From an uncultured Holophagaceae bacterium (lineage in GTDB: Bacteria; Acidobacteriota; Holophagae; Holophagales; Holophagaceae), in NCBI GenBank assembly GCA_903927605.1, contig CAIYNT010000225.1, positions 1 to 22,530 of the forward strand: a stretch of 22,530 nucleotides of DNA, given 5' to 3'. The notes under the pieces were generated by a model that did not search any database, was not told where the DNA came from, and saw only the letters and a list, made by a program, of their open reading frames with translations. Shown here in pieces: positions 1 through 6,929 of this stretch. The first letter of the stretch is position 1. Each line of letters begins with the position of its first letter. The translations under genes and the position numbers were made by a program.

Positions 1-96
1 ATCGGCCGCGAGACCCACAAGATGATGCTGGACCACTACCAGCAGACCAAGAACCTGCTGGTCAGCTACAGCCCCAAGGCCCTCGGCTTCTTCTGA
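1..96 (+). CDS. Aldehyde dehydrogenase, C-terminal end (partial)
   Basis: Only the last 31 codons and the TGA stop at 94-96 are inside the window. The visible residues include [13 protein letters not shown] followed by [13 protein letters not shown]. This is the characteristic C-terminus of the NAD-dependent acetaldehyde/aldehyde dehydrogenases of the ExaC/AldB type, which oxidise short aldehydes to acids in the cytoplasm. The catalytic Cys and NAD-binding parts lie upstream and cannot be checked. A DUF779 gene follows directly, and that is the usual partner of this dehydrogenase type, which strengthens the call. The exact subfamily and substrate cannot be settled from 31 residues. Confidence 0.85.
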   Translation: MGRETHKMMLDHYQQTKNLLVSYSPKALGFF

Positions 97-115
97 ACCC
101 GGCCTCACTCCTGCA

Positions 116-149
116 CGCCGGGCGAGCGCTGATCCGCGTTCGCCCGGCG
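116..149. other. Hairpin between the dehydrogenase and DUF779 genes
   Basis: CGCCGGGCGA at 116-125 is perfectly complementary to TCGCCCGGCG at 140-149, giving a 10-bp GC-only-rich stem with a 14-nt loop that can form a further short GCG/CGC pairing. It starts 20 bases after the dehydrogenase stop and ends shortly before the next start. There is no T tract, so it may reduce rather than end read-through, or may stabilise the upstream mRNA end. Confidence 0.5.
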
Positions 150-165
150 CTTCCCGAGGATGGAC

Positions 166-546
166 ATGGTCGAACGCGTCATCGCCACCGAAGCGACCCT
201 GAGGCTCATCGACAGTCTCAGAGCGAAGCATGGCCCGCTGATGTTCCACCAGTCCGGCGGCTGCTGCGATGGCAGCGCGCCGATGTGCTACCCCCAAGGC
301 GAATTCCTCACCGGCGATGCCGACGTGCAACTGGGCGAGATCGGGGCATGCCCCTTCTACATGAGCCGGGCCCAGTTCGAGTACTGGGAGCACACGCAAC
401 TCATCATTGACGTCGTACCCGGCCGGGGCGGGATGTTCTCGCTGGAAGGTCCGGAAGGGCTCCGCTTCCTCACCCGGTCGCGGCTCTTCACCGAGGAGGA
501 ATCGCTGGAACTGAGTCGGAGGGGCCTGAAGCCGTCTCCCGGGTAA
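166..546 (+). CDS. DUF779 family protein, aldehyde dehydrogenase partner
   Basis: This 126-residue cytoplasmic protein matches the DUF779 family by its conserved blocks: GPLMFHQSGGCCDG near the N-terminus, then PMCYP, GCPFY-like ACPFYMS, FEYWEHTQLIIDVVPGRGG, and FLTRSRLFT. The paired cysteines and nearby His could bind a metal or form a redox pair, but that is inference. Family members are commonly encoded beside acetaldehyde dehydrogenases, as here, and their biochemical role is not established. I start at ATG 166 because GAGG at 156-159 gives it proper Shine-Dalgarno spacing. An in-frame ATG at 160 would leave no spacing and would add two residues. Length and motifs look complete. Confidence 0.88.
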   Translation: MVERVIATEATLRLIDSLRAKHGPLMFHQSGGCCDGSAPMCYPQGEFLTGDADVQLGEIGACPFYMSRAQFEYWEHTQLIIDVVPGRGGMFSLEGPEGLRFLTRSRLFTEEESLELSRRGLKPSPG

Positions 547-577
547 ATCGGGCCGGGTCGTCCCGTATGATCGTGGG

Positions 578-2098
578 ATGCAGACTCAGCGACCCGCAGG
601 CGTCCTCCGCTCTTTCCCGCCCGTATTCTGGCTGGCGAACGTCATGGAGCTCTTCGAGCGGGGTGCCTACTACGGGCTCAACTCGGTCCTGGCGGTCTAC
701 CTCACGAACCGGATCTCCGCCGGTGGGCTGGGCTTCACTGAACAATCGGTGGGCTTCCTCCAAAGCCTGATCTACGCCTTCACCTACATCGTCCCCATCG
801 CCGGCGGCGCCCTGGCGGATCGCTACGGCTACCGGCGGATGCTGCTGTTCTCCTTCTCCATTCTGGCGGCAGGCTATTTTGTCGCCGGCAGCGTGACGGC
901 CTACGGGGCGGTCTTCGCGGCCCTGCTGTTCATGGCCACCGGCGCGGGACTGTTCAAGCCGATCATCTCGGGCACGCTCGCGCGCACCACCACCGAAGAG
1001 AACTCCGGTTTCGGCTTTGGCATCTACTACTGGATGATCAACATCGGGGCCTTCCTGGCGCCCCTGGCCGTCAGCGTGCTGAAGGGTTTCTCCTGGCGCT
1101 ACGTCTTCCTCGCCTCGGCCCTCTACTGCGCGGCCATGCTGCTGCCGACCCTGTTCCTGTTCAAGGATCCGCCCAGGCCCGAGAACACCAAGAGCTTCCG
1201 GGAAGTCGTCCACGGCGCGGCCCTGGTGCTGGGCGACGCGCGGTTCATGCTGATGATCGTGATCTACTCCGGGTTCTGGGTGGTCTATTTCCAGACCTTC
1301 GGATCGGTCCTCTGGTACCTCCGGGACTTCGTGGACGCCACGCCGGTGGACCGCTTCTTCGCCAGCTTTGGCATCCCGCTGAAGTTCGACGCCGAGCACG
1401 TCACCGTGGTCAATGGCGGCACCATCATCCTGCTGCAGGTCCTCGTCAGCCGGGTGGTGAAGAACATCCGCCCGCTCCCCACCATGGTGACGGGCATCGT
1501 CATCGGAACCCTGGGATTCATATGCCTGGCCGTGTCCACCAACATCTGGGTGTTCATCCTCGGCATGGCGGTCTTCTCTATCGGGGAGATGACGGCCCAT
1601 CCGAAGTACTACAGCTATGTGGGTCTGGTCGCCCCGACGGACAAGAAGGCCGTCTACATGGGCTATGCTTTCCTCTACGGCGTGATCGGCAGCCTCATCG
1701 GTTCAAGCCTGGGCGGCCTGCTCTACGGCTCCATGCTGAAGCCCCTCATCGGCCAGCCCGGGGCAGCCGCCGCGGCGCGGTCCTTCTGGCTCCTCTTCGT
1801 GGCGTTGAATGTTCTGGCGGCCATCGGCCTGGTCTTCTACGACCGGGTCTTCGGGGCAGACACGCAGGAGACGAACGAGAAAGCCCGGAAGGTCATGCTG
1901 GGCATTTACGTCCTGTTGCTCGTGGTAGGCCTGCTGTTTCTCTGGTCCTCGCTCTTCGGCGGCGCGGAGATCTCTTACAAGATCCTGGTGCAGGCCGTGA
2001 TCATGCTGTTTTTGGGGACCGGTGGCACGGCGGTCAGCCTTCGGAAGCCTAGTTCTTCCGGAAGCTCTGGGAGCGGTCGGTCCGCCGGACCTGGATGA
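578..2098 (+). CDS. POT/PTR-family proton-coupled oligopeptide transporter
   Basis: A 506-residue polytopic inner-membrane protein with about 12 or more hydrophobic segments. Family marks are the ExxER motif in helix 1 (E24, E27, R28, then Y31-Y32), GGALADRYGYRR after helix 2 (about 76-87), TGAGLFKPIISGT (121-133), and IYYWMINIGAF (149-159), which corresponds to the PTR2 FYxxINxG signature. POT proteins import di- and tripeptides or related compounds with protons. The actual substrate here is unknown, and the N-terminal helices fit the general MFS fold. The start ATG at 578 has only a weak GTGGG upstream. It follows the DUF779 stop by 31 bases. Its last 50 bases overlap the 3' end of the opposite-strand PilZ gene, and its Ser/Gly-rich tail lies in that overlap. 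Confidence 0.85.
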   Translation: MQTQRPAGVLRSFPPVFWLANVMELFERGAYYGLNSVLAVYLTNRISAGGLGFTEQSVGFLQSLIYAFTYIVPIAGGALADRYGYRRMLLFSFSILAAGYFVAGSVTAYGAVFAALLFMATGAGLFKPIISGTLARTTTEENSGFGFGIYYWMINIGAFLAPLAVSVLKGFSWRYVFLASALYCAAMLLPTLFLFKDPPRPENTKSFREVVHGAALVLGDARFMLMIVIYSGFWVVYFQTFGSVLWYLRDFVDATPVDRFFASFGIPLKFDAEHVTVVNGGTIILLQVLVSRVVKNIRPLPTMVTGIVIGTLGFICLAVSTNIWVFILGMAVFSIGEMTAHPKYYSYVGLVAPTDKKAVYMGYAFLYGVIGSLIGSSLGGLLYGSMLKPLIGQPGAAAAARSFWLLFVALNVLAAIGLVFYDRVFGADTQETNEKARKVMLGIYVLLLVVGLLFLWSSLFGGAEISYKILVQAVIMLFLGTGGTAVSLRKPSSSGSSGSGRSAGPG

Positions 2099-2747
2099 AG
2101 CGGTGGACGGATTCGACATCGGTATCAGGCCCAGGAGTGAGTACCAGGCCGAGGCGCGTGGGAAACTCCTGGCCCTCCAGGTAGGTTAGGTGGCGGACCT
2201 CGGCGGGGCAGTGGAGCGGTGTGCCATCGGGCAGTTCCGCATCGATCCCTACGGAGGCATGCAGCTCCACCATCAGGGTCTCGTTCAGGGCCAGCCCCAC
2301 ACCCGTTTCCGTGAGGTTCATCAGGAGGGCGTCGAACTGTCGGGAGCCCAGGGTCACGCGCACCTTCAGAGGCGACTGGTCGGGCGCCGCGACCCGAGCA
2401 TCCCGCCGGTGGTGAAGGCGGGCCGCTTCGTGGGGCCAGCCCAAGCGCAGCAATGTGTTTCCCAACGGATCCTGGGTGGGTGAGAGCAGCAGGGATTCCA
2501 GGGTGAGCACTTCCTCCCCAAGCAGGATGGTCAGCGTCACCAGCATGCCCTCGGCGGGCACTGAATCCCGGGCATTCAGGCCGGACAGTTCCAGGGATGC
2601 ACCCGGTCGGAAAGCCTGGATGCGCAGGTCCCCGAGCAGGCGGGAACCGGCCCCCTGGAGCCGGAGGCTGGCCACGGCCTTGGTGAGATGGGCCTGGACG
2701 AGGAATTGTTCCAGGACTGGGGCGGTCAGGAGGGATGCATGGCCCAT
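2049..2747 (-). CDS. PilZ-domain c-di-GMP-binding protein
   Basis: A 232-residue soluble protein. The C-terminal half shows a PilZ domain: the RxxxR motif at R114-R118 (RRDAR) and the NLTETG stretch at 144-149, matching [D/N]x[S/T]xxG. These residues bind cyclic di-GMP in characterised PilZ domains. The N-terminal ~100 residues are beta-rich and resemble the YcgR-type N-terminal domain that couples PilZ to an output, but this is tentative. I start at ATG 2747, preceded by AAAGG at suitable spacing. The open frame extends further upstream, but that part overlaps the metallophosphoesterase gene and has no protein-like character. Only 11 bases separate it from that gene, so the two are probably co-transcribed. 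The output process (motility, polysaccharide, other) cannot be read from here. Confidence 0.82.
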   Translation of the reverse strand: MGHASLLTAPVLEQFLVQAHLTKAVASLRLQGAGSRLLGDLRIQAFRPGASLELSGLNARDSVPAEGMLVTLTILLGEEVLTLESLLLSPTQDPLGNTLLRLGWPHEAARLHHRRDARVAAPDQSPLKVRVTLGSRQFDALLMNLTETGVGLALNETLMVELHASVGIDAELPDGTPLHCPAEVRHLTYLEGQEFPTRLGLVLTPGPDTDVESVHRFIQVRRTDRSQSFRKN

Positions 2748-2758
2748 GGTTCTGCCTT

Positions 2759-3499
2759 TCAAATGCCTTGGCTCAGACGGTCTGCCAGATTGGAGTGCAG
2801 GCCCGCGGCCAGGATGGCCCTCGCCGCGCCCTTCACGTCGTACTCGAGGCGATGCAGTCGCAGGCGGCGGAGCTTGGGGTCGAAGGTCATGAAGGAGACG
2901 CGGGGATCCCGGTCCCGGGGCTGGCCCACGGAACCTGGGTTCACCAGGTACCGGCACTGGGGCTGGAGACAGAACCACTCGCCCGGTTGGAGGCAGATCC
3001 AGTTCAGTTGGCCCAGGGCTTCATTCAGCTCAAAGCAGCCCGGCAGGTGGGTGTGCCCGAAGAAGCAGAGCTGGCCGATGAACGCGTCGAAGGCCTGGCT
3101 GATCTCCCGCATGTGGAGCAGGTAGGCGTCCTCGTCCATGGGGGCCCCGTGGGCGATCACGTAGTCATCGCCCACCCACATGGGACCCACCGGCAGATCC
3201 GCCAGGAAGCGCCAGTTGTCCTGCCGGAGCTTCTCCCGGGTCCAGTCGGCAGCCTGACTGGCTGGAAGGCTGAAGGAATTGTCAGGTTCGAGGCCCGCGC
3301 AGACCTTGTCGTGGTTGCCGCGGACCATGAAGCGGGGGCGCAGCTCGCGCACCTTGTCCAGCAGCTGATTGGGGTGGGCGCCGTAGCCCACCAGATCGCC
3401 GAGGATGACGAAGCGGTGGATCGCCCGGCGGCGCGCGAATCTCAGCACGGCCCGCAGGGCGTGGAGGTTCGAATGCAGATCGGAAAGGATGAGATCCAC
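2759..3499 (-). CDS. Calcineurin-like metallophosphoesterase
   Basis: A 246-residue cytoplasmic protein with the complete dinuclear-metal motif set of the family: SDLH (D7, H9), LGDLVGYG (G34-D35), RGNHD (N62, H63, D64), AHG (H117), and FGHTH (H149, H151), followed by NPGSVGQPRD. It resembles the small bacterial phosphodiesterases (YfcE/MJ0936-like) that hydrolyse phosphodiesters in vitro, and the physiological substrate is unknown. The start is GTG at 3499. Upstream is only a poor ribosome site, but the DLILSDLHSN beginning matches the family N-terminus, so little or nothing is missing. It precedes the PilZ gene by 11 bases. A functional link to c-di-GMP turnover is tempting but unsupported, because this family is not known as a c-di-GMP hydrolase family. 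Confidence 0.88.
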   Translation of the reverse strand: MDLILSDLHSNLHALRAVLRFARRRAIHRFVILGDLVGYGAHPNQLLDKVRELRPRFMVRGNHDKVCAGLEPDNSFSLPASQAADWTREKLRQDNWRFLADLPVGPMWVGDDYVIAHGAPMDEDAYLLHMREISQAFDAFIGQLCFFGHTHLPGCFELNEALGQLNWICLQPGEWFCLQPQCRYLVNPGSVGQPRDRDPRVSFMTFDPKLRRLRLHRLEYDVKGAARAILAAGLHSNLADRLSQGI

Positions 3500-3580
3500 T
3501 TGGGCTATCCGGGGGGTGAACCTTCAGTCTAGGCCTTCGTTCTCACCGTACCTAGTCGTCCGGACAGCGAGAACGGCATA

Positions 3581-3633
3581 AGGGGCCGTAACAGGGCGGC
3601 CAGAAATGCGCTGGTTACTCAGAAACGGCCCCT
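3581..3633. repeat. Inverted repeat spanning the thiE-aroK stop codon
   Basis: AGGGGCCGT at 3581-3589 is the exact reverse complement of ACGGCCCCT at 3625-3633, with 35 bases between. An additional TAAC (3589-3592) and GTTA (3614-3617) could extend pairing with a bulge. The right arm lies inside the last codons of the ThiE-AroK gene and the left arm in the gap to the metallophosphoesterase gene. It could be a weak terminator or an mRNA 3'-end structure. There is no T tract. Confidence 0.35.
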
Positions 3634-4776
3634 AACTAACAAGGCCGACACCAGCTCTCGGGAACTGTGACCAAATGGCAGAATCATCGGGGCCAGGGAC
3701 CAGGCGGGCAGGCGGGCCGCCCAGCGGGCCATGAAGGCTGCGCGATCCCGGGCCAGGGGACGGTTGGGATCCTGCCCCGCCCGCGCCCAGGCCCGGGCCG
3801 GAGCATCCGCCAGCCAGAGCGGCGCGAAGCCGGCAGCAGCCACCGCCGCGCGGTTGATCGGGGATTCCCAGGCCCCGCCGCCCAGGGCCACCACGGCCGG
3901 GTTGACCAGCAGGGGGGGGAGCAGCTCTGCTTCGAGCTGCCTGAACGTGGCTTCGCCGTTGGCAGCGAAGATCTCGGCCACCGCGCGTCCTTGACGCTCT
4001 TCGATGACCGCATCCAGGTCATGGAAGGGCAGGGCGAGTTGGTAGGCGAGCTGTCGGCCGACGGTGGTCTTCCCGGCGCCGCTGCCGCCGATCAGCACGA
4101 GCCCCTGGCCGCGCTGGAAGGGTGGGCGGACGCGCCAGCGTCGTCGTTGGATTTCCCAGCCGAGGGCCGCGGGAGCTTCGCTCCGGTGGACTTCTCCCAC
4201 CATGGCCAGGGATTCGGCACCGGCTTCAAAACAGGGGATGGCATCCACGAGCGTCAGGCCCCCGATGGCGATGGGCGCGATCTCCCGTGCCCGCAAGGCC
4301 GCGCAGCCCAACCGCAGGCCCTCCAGCCCCGTGGGTTCATCATGATCCGGCTTCGTGGCCGTGTCGCGGAGCGGGCCCACACCGGCATGGTCGCAGGCGG
4401 CATCCACGGCGGTCCACTCGGCGGTCTCATGGCTGGACGCACCGAGGTGGATCTGCGCCAATCCCGGGAGCCTCCGTGCCTCCGCCGCCGGCAGATCCCC
4501 CTGGCCCAGGTGGAGCCCCCAGGGCGTCAGGCCCTCCTGCGCGGCGAGCATCGCCAGGTCCGCCCGGTCATTCACACAGATCAGGGGCCAGCCCCCGTTG
4601 GCGGCCGCCTCCGCCAGGGCGGCGCGCAATTCCACCCATTGGGCCTTGGCATCCAGCGGCTTGCCCCGGAACTGGACCAGGGGGAAACCCAGCCCTCCCA
4701 ATCGCCGGATCTGGGCGGACAGGGCCTCGGGACGAGTGGCGTCGGTGATGGGGTAGAGGGGCGGCAGGGAGAGCAT
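3619..4776 (-). CDS. Thiamine-phosphate synthase / shikimate kinase fusion
   Basis: One 385-residue frame carries two enzyme domains. Residues 1-~205 are ThiE/TenI-like: YPITD, VQFRGK (Q35, R37, K39), CVNDRADLA (N69-D70), GLHLGQGDLP (D94), GASSHET, GVGPLRDTATKP (T139-K142) and AIGGLT. ThiE couples the pyrimidine and thiazole phosphates to thiamine phosphate. Residues ~223-385 are shikimate kinase: Walker A GGSGAGKTT (230-238), HDLD (D253, D255), FAANGEATFR (R279), ALGGGAW (299-301) and the lid NRPLARD (R339). This domain phosphorylates shikimate with ATP. Key residues for both activities are present, so both may work, although TenI-type tautomerase activity for the first domain is an alternative. 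ATG 4776 lacks a clear ribosome site. aroB lies 2.1 kb away on the other strand. The gap 4777-4898 holds only a small CGGCC-TTC-GGCCG hairpin. Confidence 0.87.
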   Translation of the reverse strand: MLSLPPLYPITDATRPEALSAQIRRLGGLGFPLVQFRGKPLDAKAQWVELRAALAEAAANGGWPLICVNDRADLAMLAAQEGLTPWGLHLGQGDLPAAEARRLPGLAQIHLGASSHETAEWTAVDAACDHAGVGPLRDTATKPDHDEPTGLEGLRLGCAALRAREIAPIAIGGLTLVDAIPCFEAGAESLAMVGEVHRSEAPAALGWEIQRRRWRVRPPFQRGQGLVLIGGSGAGKTTVGRQLAYQLALPFHDLDAVIEERQGRAVAEIFAANGEATFRQLEAELLPPLLVNPAVVALGGGAWESPINRAAVAAAGFAPLWLADAPARAWARAGQDPNRPLARDRAAFMARWAARLPAWSLAPMILPFGHSSRELVSALLVRGRF

Positions 4777-4898
4777 GGCTGATCAGTCTACAGGGCTGTG
4801 GGCGTAGGAAAGATCCATGTGCGGCCTTCGGCCGACCATTCCTTACGTTTGACTCCGGCAGGCCGGGTGGGTGTGTTCCACCTGCATCCCAGAGCCGG

Positions 4899-6686
4899 TT
4901 AGGCCGCCTCGCCATCGGCGAACTGCAGCCGCACGAGCCGGGCGTAGACGCCGTCCTGACCGATGAGGCCATCGTGGGTGCCCCGCTCGACCAGGGTGCC
5001 CTGATCCATGACCCAGATCTCATCGGCTTCCCGGATGGTGGACAACCGGTGGGCGATGGTGAAGGTCGTGAGTCGGTGACTCACCCGCTCGATGACGGTC
5101 TGGATCTTGGCTTCGGTCTCGGAGTCGATGTTGGCGGTGGCTTCGTCCAGCAGCAGCACGGCGGGTTCCAGGTAGAGCATGCGGGCGAAGGCCAGCAGCT
5201 GCCGCTCGCCCGCGCTGAGCTTCTGGCCGCGCTCGCCCACTTGGGTGTCCAGGCCCAGGGGCAGGCGCCCCACCAGGTCCTTGAGTTGGCTCTGCTCGAG
5301 CACGGAGGTCAGTCGGGCTTCGTCCATGGGTCGGTCCAGCACGATGTTGTCGCGCAGGCTGCCGGAGAATACGAAGACGTCCTGGAGCACTAGGCCGAAG
5401 AGGTCGCGGAGGCTGCGGAGCTGGAGGTCCCGGGTGTCCACCCCGTCCACGGTGATGCGGCCCGCGCGCACGTCGTAGAACCGCATGAGCAGGTTGATCA
5501 GGGTGCTCTTCCCGGCCCCGGTATGGCCCACCACGGCCACGCGCCGGCCCTTGGGGATGATGCCGCTGAGCCCGCGCACCACCTCCCGGCCCCCCTCCTC
5601 GTAGGCGAAGGTGACGTCTTCGAAGCGGATCTCCCGCGCAAAAGTGGCGGGTCCTGCCACCGGCGATTCGGGGATTTCATCGCGATTATCCAGCAGGCGG
5701 AAAATGCGCTCGCTGGAGGCCAGGGCCGTCTGCATCACGTTGTAGCGCTCGGCCAGTTCGCGGATGGGCCGGAAGAAGCGGCTGGACTGCTGGACGAAGG
5801 CCAGCAGCAGGCCCCAGGTGATGGCCCCGGCCTTGAGCTTGAACCCTGCGTAGAAGATGAGGGCCGCCGTCGTGGCTGAGGTGATGAATTCGACCACGGG
5901 GAAGAAAACGGCGTAGGCGAAGATCGTGCGCAGGAAGGCCTGGAAGTAGTCCTCGTTGAGGACCCGGAACTGCTGGTTGCTGCGCGCCTCCTGGTCGTTC
6001 ACCTGGACCAGGCCCATGCCGGAGATCTGCTCCTGGAGGAAGGCATTGATGGCGGCATAGCGCCGCTGCGTCTCCCGGAAGGCCTCACCCGCGCGACGGC
6101 GGAAGACCTCCGTGGCCACCAGGAGGAAGGGCAGGATGCCCACCGCGACGAGGGCCATGCCGACATGGGTCCGGAACATCCAGATCATGATGGCCAGCAG
6201 GGAGAAGGCGTCCCCCACGATGGCCACGAAACCAGAGGCGAACATCTCGTTGAGGTTCTGCACGTCACCGGTCACGCGGGTCATGAGGCGACCCACGGGG
6301 TTGCGATGGAAGAAATCCGTGCTGCGGCCCATGAGGTGGGCGAAGAGCTCGATCCGGAGGTCCAGCATGGCCTTCTGCCCCACCTTGGCCAGCAGGAAAT
6401 AGCGGGCGAAGCTCACGATGAAACCCGCGATGAGGATACCGACAAACCCGGCCAGGAGCGGCGCGGTACCTCTGAGGCTGCCCTGGGCCATGAACCGGTT
6501 GATGAGCCGGAGGGTCAGCTCGGAGGGCATCACCTCGAGGCCCGCGCCGAGCGCCATGAGGAAGAACAGGACCACCAGGCCGACCCAGTAGGGACGGAGG
6601 TAGCTGGCCAGGCGCCAGAGCAGGGCGTGGCGCATGGGGTTCTGGCCCGCCTGATCGGGTTGGAAGAAGGTTCCCTGTTCGGACAT
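4899..6686 (-). CDS. ABC exporter, fused permease and ATPase half-transporter
   Basis: A 595-residue protein. The N-terminal ~320 residues form a six-helix exporter transmembrane domain, and the C-terminal ~240 residues form the ATPase. ATPase motifs are complete: Walker A GHTGAGKST (387-395), Q-loop LVLQD (Q435), signature LSAGE (490-494), Walker B LLLDEAT (511-517) with catalytic Glu, and H-loop IAHR (H546). The TANIDSETE D-loop is typical of the MdlB/SmdB-like multidrug or lipid exporter group. It probably acts as a homodimer in the inner membrane, because no second half-transporter is beside it. Substrate unknown. I chose ATG 6686 because the family N-terminus fits there. The frame stays open to 6926, but that extra part is not protein-like and overlaps the upstream region of the opposite gene. 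The ribosome site is weak. Confidence 0.88.
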   Translation of the reverse strand: MSEQGTFFQPDQAGQNPMRHALLWRLASYLRPYWVGLVVLFFLMALGAGLEVMPSELTLRLINRFMAQGSLRGTAPLLAGFVGILIAGFIVSFARYFLLAKVGQKAMLDLRIELFAHLMGRSTDFFHRNPVGRLMTRVTGDVQNLNEMFASGFVAIVGDAFSLLAIMIWMFRTHVGMALVAVGILPFLLVATEVFRRRAGEAFRETQRRYAAINAFLQEQISGMGLVQVNDQEARSNQQFRVLNEDYFQAFLRTIFAYAVFFPVVEFITSATTAALIFYAGFKLKAGAITWGLLLAFVQQSSRFFRPIRELAERYNVMQTALASSERIFRLLDNRDEIPESPVAGPATFAREIRFEDVTFAYEEGGREVVRGLSGIIPKGRRVAVVGHTGAGKSTLINLLMRFYDVRAGRITVDGVDTRDLQLRSLRDLFGLVLQDVFVFSGSLRDNIVLDRPMDEARLTSVLEQSQLKDLVGRLPLGLDTQVGERGQKLSAGERQLLAFARMLYLEPAVLLLDEATANIDSETEAKIQTVIERVSHRLTTFTIAHRLSTIREADEIWVMDQGTLVERGTHDGLIGQDGVYARLVRLQFADGEAA

Positions 6687-6788
6687 GAGCCCATTGTCCC
6701 ACAGCGAGGCGAAAACGCGCTCGGAGACGGAACCGGCCCGGGAGTTGTCCGGCAGCCTCATGTACACTGGAGATTCCCTGGAGACATC

Positions 6789-6929
6789 ATGGGTTCCTGT
6801 CACCACGTCCGTTCCGCTGCCCGCCCGATGGTCTGTGCCTTGGTAGCTGCCTCGTCGCTGGCCGCCGGGGCCCTGCTGCGGAAGGACTTGACGCCCCTGG
6901 CTTCCCTTGAATTGCAGGACCCGCAATGA
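6789..6929 (+). CDS. Small hydrophobic protein translationally coupled to aroB
   Basis: A 46-residue ORF, too short for most gene finders. GGAGA precedes ATG 6789 at good spacing, and its TGA (6927-6929) overlaps the aroB ATG (6926-6928) in an ATGA junction, the usual arrangement for translational coupling. Residues ~14-30 (MVCALVAASSLAAGALL) form a single hydrophobic segment, so the product would be a small membrane or exported peptide. The remainder is LRKDLTPLASLELQDPQ. I recognise no family. It could be a genuine small protein or a leader whose translation delivers ribosomes to aroB. The evidence is the ribosome site, the overlap and the hydrophobic segment, without homology. Confidence 0.5.
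   Translation: MGSCHHVRSAARPMVCALVAASSLAAGALLRKDLTPLASLELQDPQ

Noticed and set aside
488..1600. 370-codon frame on the - strand opposite the POT transporter
   Set aside because: Asp/Glu/His/Arg-rich composition typical of a shadow frame, with no domain. The transporter motifs on the other strand are clear.
3667..4782. 371-codon frame on the + strand opposite the ThiE-AroK fusion
   Set aside because: Arg/Gly/Pro-rich with no motifs, and it is the antisense of a gene with two full motif sets.
4822..4834. CGGCC-TTC-GGCCG hairpin between the ABC exporter and ThiE-AroK genes
   Set aside because: The stem is only five base pairs with no T tract, and such short GC hairpins are frequent at this base composition.
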